DNA from: Symbiodinium microadriaticum
Taxonomy: Eukaryota; Sar; Dinophyceae; Suessiales; Symbiodiniaceae
Assembly (NCBI GenBank): GCA_001939145.1
Contig: LSRX01000427.1
Span: forward strand, 87,538 to 151,537
DNA length: 64,000 nt
Direction: 5' to 3'
In this document: piece after piece, positions 1 to 10,366 of the stretch
How the letters are laid out: every line of letters begins with the position of its first letter
Numbering within the stretch: the stretch's first letter is position 1
The notes under the pieces: generated by a model
What the model was told of the DNA's origin: nothing
What the model saw: only the letters and a program-made list of their open reading frames with translations
The model's database searches: none
Position numbers and translations under genes: made by a program

Positions 1-2
1 GT

Positions 3-472
3 TCTTTGGCTCTGCTTTCCCGAGGCTCCGAGGCGCTGGTGCAGAGCGCAGAGACGATCTTCAAGTCCTTGGCACATCGGCAAAGTGGCCGCCTCGAGGC
101 CAAGCCGAGCCGCAGAGCCACAGGGACTAGGACCACTAGGACCTGGACTTAGACTTACGTGTCTTTCCTCCGGCTCAGCCGAGCAGGTGAGTGCCTACCG
201 GATCCCAGAGCTCCTCAGTCGGCTCTTCGAGGCTTGTGGCTTTAAGTGCTGGTCCCTGTCCTGCGTGCGACTCTGGCCTCGGAGGATGACGTGCTGCAGT
301 CCGTGAAAGAGTTATGCTGCTTGGCAAGTGTGAGATGCTCGCACAGCCGTTCCAGCAGAATCACTTCGAAGCTTTTGCTGGGGTTGTTCGGGTTGTTCGG
401 GAGCGGCTCCGCAATGAGGGGATCATCATGGCTTTTCTCGGTTGGGGGATTCAGCTACGACTTTCATCTTAG
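3..472 (+). CDS. Exon fragments of an unrecognised gene at the window edge
   Basis: Three adjacent + strand stretches read like protein in different frames. The first (3-152) includes SEALVQSAETIFKSLA. The second (about 267-330) includes EDDVLQSVKELCCLA. The third (344-472) includes NHFEAFAGVVRVVRERLRNE. They could be exons of one gene cut by the window start, or a frame-shifted copy; the spacing is very small for normal introns. No family is recognised. The call rests on amphipathic helix-like composition only. Confidence 0.25.
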
Positions 473-1372
473 CTTAACCCGCAAAGAACAGCGGCATGCG
501 TGTGAGTTGCTGGGGCTAAAGAAGGCAGAGAGGGCTCGTGGTACCCCAAGACGAAGGACTACCAAAGGAGAACAGTCCCAGCAGAGTTTCACCCTTCCGG
601 AAGCACTGAGCGGCGGGGTCGTAATGGTTCGCTTCTCCTGATGGTTCGCTTCGCGAAGAACCAGAAGACAAGTTCGTGGGAGAGAGAAAGAGAGAGATAT
701 GAACGGAGGACAGGGCACTCGTCTTTGTTCGTGTGGCTTGCTTTTAACCATGAGTTGGCTGCCTGTGTCCAAGCCAACACCCATCCTGTCTAAGCCTTTG
801 CAGAAACTGTGCACAGCTTTGTCAATTCGTTCGGAGCATCCGCCAATGCCGAGGCCAGAGGCTCGAAAGCAACGAGGCTGCCCAAGGCTGCGAGAGCCGC
901 TGGGACTGGGTTTTGGTGTGGTGAGTCCCAACAAAGCATGACACGGCATGCTTCAGCGCAACGATTCCTATGCATGTTCCCTCTACCGTACATGACCAAT
1001 CATTGCATTATGGGGCTGCACCCATGGGCGGCCGGGGTGGAACAATGTGCCCGTGCCACTCCTCGCATTGCGCCGCCCCCACGAGATGCTCACTCCAGTT
1101 ACTGTAGTTGTGGGCGGGAAACAGATCGTGTCCGGTTTCGAGCATATATGACCTGTAAATACAACTGTGCAAACATCTTCAAGCAGTTGGAGTTCCTTTT
1201 CCCTCTCCTTCGGACTGTATGGGCTCACGGACCACCGGTCTGCTCGTGACAAGATACCGGCATGTGCTAGTTTCGAATTCCCCTCTGTTGCAATTTCTAC
1301 GTTCTACTCGCTAGGTTAGGCAAGCTTTCCAGCAACAGGTGTTCCCATATCGTGCTGCCAAACATTGTTCAC

Positions 1373-1377
1373 TCCCT

Positions 1378-1420
<43 letters not shown>

Positions 1421-1458
1421 ACTCACTGACTGACTGACTGACTGACTCACTCACTCAC
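1373..1458. repeat. (CT)n followed by (ACTC)n/(ACTG)n microsatellite
   Basis: A pure CT run of about 33 bp passes directly into ACTC and then GACT tetranucleotide repeats, a compound simple repeat. Between 473 and 1372 I see only weak open frames without splice support. Confidence 0.9.
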
Positions 1459-1966
1459 GCTTCCATCGAAACTTCCTTGGTTGATCGACATGTGTTCCAG
1501 GCTTCTGGAAAAGCCTTCACTTCTTGTTAGCGGCGAGACTCATGCACCGATGTTGTCAATAGACAATTAGCAGCCAACTTCTGCAAGCGTGCCGCAAGGG
1601 TTCATGTGTTCGGACAAGGCAAGCAAAGAAGCCGAACCCAAGTCAGTTTTGCATGTTTTGCTAGCTCAAGAACCCTCGCAATGGCTGTTGTTCAATCCTA
1701 GCGAGGAGCCACAGCACTGTGCAGCGTGCAGTGGTGCTTTGTTTACCCAGGCTTCATTCGTTAAACCTCTTTACATACATAGGCAATTCATTTTCCTTCT
1801 CTGCGGGTATCGGCAGGTCTGATACTAAGGTCGGTGCTGGCTTACGGCATTCCGAAGCTAACTGACTCGCCCGCAATGAGCAGAGCCCGCTGAGAGTCCA
1901 ACATTTATGCGTATGGGGACAATAAAACCATCGCAACTACAAGAACACTTATCATAATAGTTATAT

Positions 1967-2008
1967 GTGTGGTGGTTGTGGTTGTGGTGGTTGTGGTTGT
2001 GGTTGTGG
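1967..2008. repeat. (GTGGTT)n-like minisatellite
   Basis: Imperfect tandem GTGGTT/TGTGGT hexamers, sitting just upstream of a candidate exon that ends at a consensus donor. Confidence 0.75.
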
Positions 2009-2088
2009 CGCGGAGTGCGCGGGGTTAGCCTGCCCATCATATCCGCCCATGCTCGCCGATTTTCGCTGTTCCGTTGTGAAAGCTTCGG

Positions 2089-2217
2089 ACCGAATGTAGT
2101 TGCACGTGCGGGTGCTGTTGCTTTAGGCGCGGGTCCGGGAAAAAAAAGATCTGCTGAGGCGATGCCTCCGGAGACGAGGGTGTTGATGTCCACCGGCGGC
2201 GAGCTTACGCAGCTTTC
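2089..2217 (+). CDS. Candidate exon ending at a gtaagt donor
   Basis: An open + frame ends with the peptide PETRVLMSTGGELTQLS and runs straight into gtaagt at 2218-2223, a textbook GT donor, with phase ambiguity of one base. The upstream border is not defined. About 55 bases on (2272-2390), another frame reads GLSEFLTWLRRLRCLHLRRA followed by a helix-rich stretch (QQYEEARQQN) that could belong to the same gene. No known domain is recognised. Confidence 0.35.
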
Positions 2218-2271
2218 GTAAGTTCGCAGGAATTTGCAGCGACATGCATGTGAGGCCATGTCGGTCCATGG

Positions 2272-2444
2272 GCCTTAGCGAATTTCTTACCTGGCTCCGG
2301 CGCCTCCGCTGCCTTCACTTACGCCGTGCCTGGCAACAGTATGAGGAGGCACGACAACAGAATGTCATGAAGACCAGTCCAATAGTTTGTCCTGAAATCA
2401 TAGTCATGATTTATGCCATTTTCGCCGCAGGCATGCGCATTTGA
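2272..2444 (+). CDS. Helix-rich coding-like segment
   Basis: Open + frame with the peptides SEFLTWLRRLRCLHLRRAW and QQYEEARQQNVMK: strongly basic, leucine- and aromatic-rich, resembling a charged helix. It lies 55 bases after the gtaagt donor at 2218, too close for an ordinary intron. It is therefore either an independent segment or part of a compact, decayed gene. Function unknown. Confidence 0.25.
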
Positions 2445-2754
2445 GCCGTCATCTGGAATGAACGCATCTATCCTGAGCTGGCCAGGTAGCATGCTCTCCA
2501 GGAACCTCGGAAGCAAGAAGAGCTCTTGAGATTACTTGCAGCTGAAGCTCCCTCGGCATTTGGGGAGGTCAAAAATTAATTTCGAAATCTCGATTCTTGC
2601 GCCACGGGCAATGGCCGTATATGATAGTTTTCATCGTATGCCCGGCCCGTGAATCACGAATCGGAATTGCGGGTGTGCTCGAGCACGACCTGGCAGGGCC
2701 TTTGATGGCAGGGCTACAGCAGTCCAAAACATAGACATAGAATTCACGACATGG

Positions 2755-3196
2755 CTACTGAAAGGCCATGTGTCTGTAGACGTCCTGGACTCCGTGTTGC
2801 CAGGCACGGCTGGAGTTGCGAGATGAGTGGGTCGAAGTCGAGTCTTCTGAGTGCTGCTCAAATGCCAGATTGGCCCGCGGAACTTGAACGCCGAGCAGGG
2901 CACTCAGAGTAAAGTCAAAGTCGCCGATCGAGCTTGCGTGGTAGAATCCTGCTGCGCAAATCCTGCAGGATGAGATCATGAAGGAGGACGGCAGGGCTTT
3001 ACGCACTTTTGTTGTGAGCGGTATCGTCGTCTCCATTGGGTGGACACTCCTTGGACCATCATACCGGAGTGCGCAGGCTGGCCTCCAAGGGATGGAAGTG
3101 CTCAGCTTCGACGTCGTGGATTCGTTACGTCGACGCTGCTGCTTCCCAACTCGCAAATGGCAGTCTGCAGTTCTGACGAGTGCGACAAACTCCTAA
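2755..3196. CDS. Region with coding-like frames on both strands
   Basis: The - strand keeps a 133-codon frame open (2755-3156) with a Ser-rich tail. The + strand has a 72-codon frame (2978-3196) with a hydrophobic stretch (TFVVSGIVVSIGWTLLGPS) that could be a membrane segment, preceded by a short coding-like frame at about 2832-2910 (AQMPDWPAELERRAGHSE). Only one strand is likely to be real. The membrane-like + frame fits the strand of the better-supported genes, but I cannot decide. Confidence 0.25.
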
Positions 3197-3325
3197 ACCC
3201 GAAGGCTTATGGGAGACAAGGGCTGTAGGTTTTGAGCAGTGCGATTGGGACAACGACGAAGTCGTTTCTAAACGAACATGTTGTCAAGGTAAGTCGAAGA
3301 CTAGGCATAGGCACCAGTATGAGAT

Positions 3326-3592
3326 GTGGCAGAAGCGTCGAAATGCCTAGGCTTGATGAAGGACTTCTCCGTGTCGGAGGCTTCTCAACTTAGTGGGCAG
3401 GGGTGCTTTGGGTTTGATTCTTCAGAGTTTGAAGTTGAAGGCAGGGGAGGTAACAGCGTCTCAGCTCCAAATCTTGGAAGAGCAGCAATTGCCCGCAATG
3501 AAGCAGGTGATGCGTTCTTGAAGACCCCAGTGCCATGGACATCCAATCCAGGCGATGTACTTCACAGGTGTCTTCGGGCACTTCCAACCTGA
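3326..3592 (+). CDS. Small unrecognised open frame, 88 codons
   Basis: ATG-initiated frame with low-complexity Ser/Gly/Glu-rich composition (EFEVEGRGGNSVSAPNLG). No domain is recognised and the antisense frame is partly open too. It could be an exon of the gene continuing at 3928-4284. Confidence 0.2.
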   Translation: MAEASKCLGLMKDFSVSEASQLSGQGCFGFDSSEFEVEGRGGNSVSAPNLGRAAIARNEAGDAFLKTPVPWTSNPGDVLHRCLRALPT

Positions 3593-3927
3593 GGCCCGCT
3601 CACTGCTGTTGGTGGAGGGGCGGTGCTCGTTGTGATGGCTACGGAGACCTTCGCTCTCTTGGCACCAGATCGCATTGACACCACAACACCAACGGTCAGG
3701 GTAGACCAACATAGACCAACGGTCAAAGGTGCTAATAACCGTTTATCCAATCTTGCTTCCGCACCCGCTGATTCGGCTGGGTCCTGAGCAGGATCGTGTT
3801 GGATTCGTCGACCGCGCGGACTGCCTGTGTTTGTTTCGCTACATGGGCTGCCTGACGGAGATCTCTGAGTCAGCAGACTCTGCACCTGTAGCTTGTAATC
3901 ACTTGTTTCGTTGAGTTTGCTCGTCTC

Positions 3928-4284
3928 GTGTTCGTTTACGCGCCTCAGGTTTTTTACATCAGGTGGATTCTGCTGGAGCGCTTGGACTGTTTTGTTGTTT
4001 TTCTGTTTAGCCCCGCGCTACGGCTGCTTGGGACATGTGCAGAACTCCCGCCAGACACTGTAAAAAGCTGCTGGAACGGATGGCACATGCCTTTTGATGT
4101 AATCATGCCCCCGCGCACGTCCAGCACAGGCTATGGCCTCAAGGGAGACGAAATCTACTCACTGCTTCTGGATGCCAAAGCGGCGGGTCATAGGCTGTTG
4201 AGCCTGAGCGCAGCCCAGCTTAACTTCGCTGTTGGACTGTTACGAACCCAGGAAAGCTACATCGAGTTGTCCTGGCAGCTGCAG
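3928..4284 (+). CDS. Exon with consensus gtaagt donor, unknown protein
   Basis: The open + frame ends at a glutamine codon exactly at 4284, followed by gtaagt (4285-4290), an ideal GT donor in phase 0. The last 60 codons are convincingly protein-like, with the peptides STGYGLKGDEIYSLLLDAKA and LSLSAAQLNFAVGLLRTQES: alternating helices, balanced charge, no repeats. The first part is hydrophobic and Leu/Phe-rich and may not be translated; an exon start after an AG near 3950-4080 is more likely than the first ATG. Function unknown. Confidence 0.5.
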
Positions 4285-5281
4285 GTAAGTCAAGTAGATC
4301 TGACATGTGCAGGGTCTGCCCAAGAGGTCTGATGTACAGCTTTCCTTGCACCGCTGCTTGCAAAGGTTCCTGGAGCCATGATCAGTTGTTTCCGAAGCGA
4401 GCACAGCTTCATGTCAAAGAATCATTATCATAGTAGCTGAGTCGTGGTCGCTTGGACGAGTGGCTGCACGTGTCCTGACCCATGTTCCTAACTGAGTACG
4501 GTTGCCCTTTAAGCCTTGCAGTATCACAGCCGCATTGCTGGATTTCTGAGGATTTCCTGAGCATGATGAGGCTGGGCGTCTCGAGGTTTCAGTGTTCAGG
4601 GTTCTGATGATAGAAAGCACTGTGCTTGCTGTCAGAAAGTTTATTCGTCTCGAGCAGAATCAGCTTCGGGAAGACAAGTCCAAGCCTGTCTGTTCGGGCC
4701 GTTACTCGTGACGGTAATTCCGCGAACACGTAGGTCCGCAGGTTTCCATGCAATCCACAAACCCTGGCAGGGCATGCCGCGTGCGGGAGACAGGCATGCT
4801 GAAAACAGCATCCTGCCGAATGTTGCGACACAACTTGCGCAGACGTTTTACCAGCTTCAGCTTATGGTTCGATGGGTCTTGTGAAGTGATTTCAGTATCC
4901 TGTTGTAAACAGGTGGAGATTCATTGGAAAGTGGGGCTACATGCAGTAATTACTTTGATGTTCTGTTGGTATGTCTACGACATGACTTTGCATGTGCAAT
5001 AGCGTTTAGATCTTTTCCAGAGGCTTGACTATTGTTTGACTCGATTGATCCTCGTCACAGCCCGTGATGTGGTACGCAGCTGTTCGATTGCTGCCTCGAT
5101 CGTGCCGTGAAGCTACTCTCCTGCCTAGTTCGAATGAGGCCTACGAGATGAAGGCGCAGTGTTGGCCTCAGGAGACTGAAGATGTTGGAATGGCATCGAC
5201 AGGGTTTCTCATGAGATCTTCGGCAATTCGGGGAGCAGTTGAGTCGTTGACAGCAGAGCTGGGAGCTGGTGATTGCCATTA

Positions 5282-5762
5282 TTGCAGTCGTTGCTGAGGG
5301 ACATGGGCCTGTCGGACTTGAGTGACTTCGAGGAGACAGGCTCCGGCCTGTCCGTGTCCGACGTGGAGGAGCCCCTTGTGCACTGTATAAGCCGAGAAAT
5401 CAGAGAGCAGGCCCCAAGCATCATAAAGCATCCTAAAGTCCTCGCTTGAGTGCCTGCGCAGGACGGTCCCAGTGAGCTCGTCCTCAACAGACGACAGAGC
5501 ACCTGGGCTGCCGCCAAGCTGGCATTCGGATTCCTTTGGGACTGGCCCTGGCAAGGCAACGAAAGCTCCAGGGCGGCCTTCCGGCGGCGCAGCAGCGTCA
5601 AGCAGGACGCTCGAGCTCCTGCATGCTTCTGCGTTGCGCTGCAGCCGAATGCCCCCGTCCAGGATGCGCAGTCCAAGAGCCAGGCGCCTTCGAACTGAGT
5701 GGCCAGACTGTCCTACACTGTCCTCGAAGCGAACCTGCCGGAGCCGAGCCTCGAAGCGCTAA
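5282..5762 (+). CDS. Ser/Pro-rich protein with one frame break
   Basis: Frame one (5282-5449) reads MGLSDLSDFEETGSGLSVSD, then EPLVHCISREIREQAPSIIK and a TGA. About 20 bases before that stop, a second frame carries on the same kind of protein through 5762 (SSLECLRRTVPVSSSSTDD, then disordered Ser/Pro/Arg-rich sequence). Reading across a single-base shift near 5433 gives a smooth protein, so I infer an indel in a decayed or mis-assembled exon rather than an intron. The opposite strand also stays open (5209-5676), as expected for Ser/Asp-rich coding DNA. Confidence 0.4.
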
Positions 5763-5865
5763 GACGCACTGTTTGGGACCTTGGCTCTTGGACAGGTCAA
5801 AGGCGAGGGCCTCGTGGTGCCTTCTGGTGTCCTGGAGGCCCTTGATTGATCGTCAATACCTTGCT

Positions 5866-6597
5866 CTAAGGGCACCAGATGGGGCTTCTGCCGTGTATTT
5901 GCAGCGCCTTCTTCAGCTTTTGCATCTTCTTTGTGCCCTCCTGATTTGGGTTCACAGTGATTGAATTTGGAGCAACGAGCCCACTGCTTGAAGCCGAATC
6001 TTGCTCCGTCCCTGACGACACCATGAGCGCAGGCGCTAGGTGCTGTTGGCTGGTCGCTGGCCGAGGAAGCGCTGTACGAGGCAGCTGCGATTCCACTTCG
6101 ACGATCGAAGCAGCTGGAGCCAGATGACAAAAGCGCCCCGAACAGTCCCATCCTGTGGTTTGATTAGCATACCTCTGGGCACTCGACTCTGAAGGCACTG
6201 GCACGCCTCGGCTTGACTCGGAACTTGCTGAGCCTGGTGGAGTTCCAATCACTAGCAATGTTCCTGAGGTTGAATTCATGGGAGGGTTTTCGTGAGATTG
6301 AGATTAAACGGGTTCTTTGTCAGAGATTGTTATGAATTCGTGTGAAGCGCTTTCAGCAACGTGCGGCGAAGTCTCAGAGTGACTGAGGCTGCTACGTGAG
6401 GAGGAGGCCACGCAAAAGCAGACCCGAGCCGGTTGGTCTACTTCCGAGGCAGGTGCAGCCGCCGTTGCAGTTTCGCGTGAAGTCCTGCCACTGGGCAAAG
6501 AAGTAGAGTCGACCCTGCCAGGCCCGAGACATCCAAAGCCTTTACAATGCCCATGCCGGTGAGGAGGGTCGCTTGGATGAGGCGGCCACGGTCTCAA
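5866..6597 (-). pseudogene. Minus-strand frame read through one TAA
   Basis: Two open - strand frames (6597-6304 and 6279-5866) are in the same phase. They are separated only by a TAA at 6304-6306 and eight sense codons. The combined frame is about 243 codons, low-complexity, Ser/Thr/Pro/Ala-rich (SETSPHVAESASHEFITISD before the stop, TLLVIGTPPGSASSESSRG after it), with a basic end (EGTKKMQKLKKALQIHGRSP). No domain is recognised. The continuity of composition across the stop suggests a gene disabled by one nonsense change, or an intron hidden at that point. Confidence 0.35.
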
Positions 6598-6664
6598 GAT
6601 GGAAACTCTTGATTAATAACCCGCGCAAGGTAGGTCAGCGGTAGGTCAGCTGGTGGCCTGATCC

Positions 6665-6697
6665 NNNNNNNNNNNNNNNNNNNNNNNNNNNNNNNNN
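6665..6697. other. Assembly gap (33 N)
   Basis: Run of N followed by C-rich and A-rich homopolymers. Confidence 0.99.
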
Positions 6698-6796
6698 CTC
6701 CCCCCCCAAAAAAAATTGGCGGGTTTCGTTGTAGTGCAGGTAGGGCAGGTGCAGTCGACAACTGAAGTCGTAACGTTTGTTTGTTGAAATCGCCAG

Positions 6797-6857
6797 ACCC
6801 TACCCTAAACCCCTGAACCTTTCAACCCCCCTAAACCTAAACCCCAAACCCTCAACA
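6797..6857. repeat. Degenerate telomere-like tract (CCCTAAA type)
   Basis: Several CCCTAAAC/CCCTGAAC/CCCTCAAC units with sequence drift. The motif matches the TTTAGGG telomere repeat type reported for dinoflagellates and plants. It is interstitial and short. Confidence 0.7.
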
Positions 6858-6998
6858 GTCAAACAAAAGCAATAACGAAGCACGATTGTTCTGCGGCGGC
6901 CGGATTATTAATCGGGGTTGCCTTGCCTGTGCTAGGCCTTTGCGGGCTTGCCTAATGTTGAGCCTTTACTGGAGTCAGCCTGCAGGAGCACGAAGAAG

Positions 6999-7038
6999 AC
7001 CCCAAACCCTAAACCCACCCGGAACCCTGAACCCTTTC
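6999..7038. repeat. Second short telomere-like tract
   Basis: Units CCCAAACCCTAAACCC and CCCTGAACCC, 140 bp from the tract at 6797 and in the same orientation. Confidence 0.65.
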
Positions 7039-7239
7039 TAAGTCTGCAGGCAAATTGGTTTTTGGAGATGCTTGGGGCAGAAGGTTGCCATTGATCGGAG
7101 GGGGGGGGTTGGCAAGGCTTTTTTTTTCCAAGGGTTGGGCTCTGGTGGAAGAGGCCAGCGCCTTTAAAGCATGGTTTCAGCATGTTTCAGCCAGGTCCGA
7201 GGCCCGCGCGGCATGCCTTTAATCACGGGGGTTTATTAA

Positions 7240-7751
7240 TCAAAAGTTGACATTAGACCGCTCAACTGAGTGCAAGAAATGGGAGTGCAAGAAATGCAGA
7301 GGAGCCACCAGCAGAGTAGCCCTCGCTTCTTCCCAGTTCAGCAACACATCTGTGCCGCAGACTAGATTCTCTGCAGCGGGTGCTTCGCTGGCACATGCTG
7401 GCACCCTCGAGCTCAGCTTTGAAAAAGTCACTTCACCTTTCCTTGGCAATGCCAGGATGGATTGCAGAGATTGCTTTGGGATCTCGATATCAGAAAAGGC
7501 CACTGCCTGAGAGAGCTTGCTGCGTCCTGCAGCCATGTGATGTAGCTTCTAAGCACACTTCTGTTCCAACTTGCATGCTCGTGAGGGGTGGCTTGGCTCT
7601 GGCCCCGCACTGCCCTGCACTGCGCTTCCAAGGCTTTGGGGAGCTGAAACAGCTTCTGGAAAAAGCTCGAATGCTCAGCAGCGATGAGTTTGGAGGGAGC
7701 AAGGCTGCCAAAGGGGCTCATAGTCTGGCGCATGGCGATGGACCTTTGTAG
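7240..7751. CDS. Coding-like region, strand uncertain
   Basis: On the + strand (7380-7751) the end of the frame reads FGELKQLLEKARMLSSDEFG then SKAAKGAHSLAHGDG, which is strongly protein-like. On the - strand, an ATG-started 98-codon frame (7536-7240) reads SQAVAFSDIEIPKQSLQSIL and is also plausible. The + frame is favoured for 7600-7751 and the - frame for 7240-7536; they may belong to different genes. No family is recognised. Confidence 0.3.
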
Positions 7752-8250
7752 CAGATGGACACTGGAGTCAGCTCGGCTGTATCTGAGTCTAAACAACTGA
7801 ACAACCCACCTCTGATGGGCGAAAGGGTACGACATGGTACGACCTGCGTACAGCAATATGTTGTTTGAAGACTGCCTGCGCTGGGACGCAGGTGACCCTT
7901 TCAACGTTAATGCACTTGCTGCGCTTCATCTCCCAGAAGGGACTGCGGAGCGCCTTTGGCAGGGAGAGCGAGGCACTGACTGACGATCTCGAGCGGGAGG
8001 GGAGCGCCGCAGGGGTAGACCACGAATGCCTTTGAGGACCAGAGCCCATCCTGTATAGTAGAGGCCCTAGCCCTGAAGCTAACTAGGCAGCTTGGTCATA
8101 TCAGGGGCAGCATTTGTTCACTGCCGCAGGCCTTCTTCGCGGAATCCTGTTGCCTGGCTGAATTATGCTGAATTGCTTTGGAGCCTGCGTCTGCATGTAA
8201 GTCGTAGGTATCGCCATCTCGAATGCCTCAAAGTTGGCACTGCCTGACAG

Positions 8251-8354
8251 GCACAGAGGCCGACTTGGCAGGCTACCGCGATCTTTTCCGAAAGCTGCGG
8301 AGCTCGGAAAAGCCGCTTGGTCTCGAGGATGCAGATCGATTTCTGCGGCTAGCA
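8251..8354 (+). CDS. Exon bounded by AG and GT, unknown protein
   Basis: The frame reads TEADLAGYRDLFRKLRSSEK then LGLEDADRFLRLA, a well-formed charged helical peptide. It is bounded upstream by tgcctgacag (AG at 8249-8250) and downstream by gt at 8355, before the frame stops. Third positions are GC-rich. No family is recognised. Confidence 0.45.
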
Positions 8355-8799
8355 GTCAAGTGATGCAGTTGGTCTATACTGGGTTAGCATTCATCATGGC
8401 AGTGCGTCTTCCTGCGATGCAGCAGATTACATCTGGCCAGCGTGGCAAATTCATCCCAGCCCCTGCTGCGCAGACCTGCGGATGCAGAGACTTCTGGTCG
8501 CTCAGCCCAAAGATTAAACCTTGGGGGCAAGGGCCAGTTGCGATCATCCGTTGAATCAATGTGGCTGTGCTTCAACTACTTGTTGGGTTTGAACGTGCTT
8601 CGGTTTGGTCTTAAGCTGAAGATCGCCAAGGGCCAAGCTTTCTTGCACACATCTGTGGTGAATGTCTATGTGTGTGTTGTTGCTTCTGAGCGTGCTGGAG
8701 CTTTTGCATCATCAAGTCAACGGTGGGCTCATGCAGACGTTTAAGGTGGCTTGCTGCACGATTTGGTGTGTCTCTGCTTCATGCCACCTAATAAGATAG

Positions 8800-9557
8800 A
8801 CCGCGCAGCAGGTACTGGTAGCATGCTGCATCTGAGAATGCCTGCAGGGAACTCTCTAGACTGTAGCAGGCATGGCGAGAATGATTCGGAATGAATGGAA
8901 ATTGATGTTGCGTTGGTTTGCGGGCGCAATGTCATCTATAGCGCATGCGCAAGCAAAACACACGAACTGGAGCCATGCAACACCCTTACACAACTCAGAA
9001 TAGCCGTTTCAAGCAGAAGCAACACAGATGGGACAATAAAGGTGTACATCTATCAGGTTCAGCAACCATTGATTGATATTCTAGTGGAGCAAAAGGCCAA
9101 CAGCCTCCTCGAAGTTTCTCCACACATCGTATAACTGGCCAGGCATCTGGCATTCTCGGCATGGTGTGAGGGGGGTAGGGCGACGCAAACGCGGAATCCA
9201 GTTGTCGGTCTGATTAGTTTTCACTTTTTCCTTGACAGCATGTCTGTCTTCTTCACACTATTGCGACGTCACGAGGATCGGTGGCTTTGGGTGAGCTCCT
9301 CGCATCTGTTCTCGCTTTCGGATCCTGATTCATGTCTGCGATGCCTCAATGGTGCCAACACCGTGGCTTTGGGTACCCATATCGCTGCAATGGATCCAAG
9401 AGTCACAGGGACAGGGTGGTATGTGCGATCGTGTTGTTGTTGCAAGTCTGCATGCACAAAGCCACACCGCTAGAGGGGTCGGGACCAAGCCGATCCAGCC
9501 CATGAGGAGGCTTGAAGACTATGCGGCTTAGGGTCTCCCAGCCCGGTCAGCCTGTCG
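8800..9557. other. No gene recognised
   Basis: Short open frames only (8895-9134 and 9240-9473 on +). The latter has a possible donor, gtgagc, after GACGTCACGAGGATCGGTGG-like sequence near 9291, but nothing convincing flanks it. Confidence 0.4.
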
Positions 9558-9616
9558 CCAGGCCAGGCCAGGCCAGGCCAGGCCAGGACCGGCCCGGCCA
9601 GGCCAGGCCCAGGCCC
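9558..9616. repeat. (AGGCC)n minisatellite
   Basis: Tandem AGGCC pentamers with a few ACCGGCCC interruptions; GC-rich. Confidence 0.9.
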
Positions 9617-9916
9617 ATCCAGCTCAGCCAAACACGAACCTCCCATACGACTTGCGCAAGACATGTTCCCAGAGCCTGAGAGCTGTGTCGGAAAGTTAAT
9701 CAAACAGGCCATAGGCAATTAGGCAATAGGCAATAGTCAAGTACTGGAAGTTGAGAACCAGGATAGCACGCGCACCGGCGAACAGTCGATCCGAACGACA
9801 TCATAACTGAATCATGACAGGGCGGTGACATAAGACACCATAGGAACCGGGTTGACAAAGAAATGAACAAAGGATACCCGTTTGTGCATTGTGGTTTGTA
9901 TAATTTGTATATTTGC

Positions 9917-10154
9917 ATATTATATTATATTATATTATATTATATTATATTATATTATATTATATTATATCATATTATATTATATTATATTATATTATAT
10001 TATATTATATTATGTTATATTATATTATATTATATTATATTGTATTACATTATATTATATTATATTATATTATGTTACGTTACGTTATGTTATGTTATGT
10101 TATGTTATGTTATGTTATATTATATTATATTATATTATATTATATTATATTATA
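9917..10154. repeat. (TATAT)n pentanucleotide array
   Basis: About 238 bp of TATAT pentamers. A block near 10013-10120 carries TATGT and TACGT variants, so the array has higher-order structure. All six frames look open or closed only because of the period, so no protein should be called here. The flank to 10450 is AT-rich and empty. Confidence 0.95.
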
Positions 10155-10366
10155 CCGCGAGAGCGCAAAGGGTTTAATCAAGTAGAATGAATACAGAGAT
10201 CATATGAGAATGGATCACGAAATATCACGAACAATGTAAAATTTGCAAAACCTAGACCTACAGAGAGTATACCACATACTGTATAGCATAGACAGGTAGG
10301 TTTATAGCTTACATGTCACATATTTACAGCTTGATCATACTATACAGCACAATTATAAATAAACAT

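Noticed and set aside
9863-10190. Three ~100-codon + frames over the TATAT array
   Set aside because: Period-5 repeat translated in three frames; the peptides are pure Tyr/Ile/Leu repeats.
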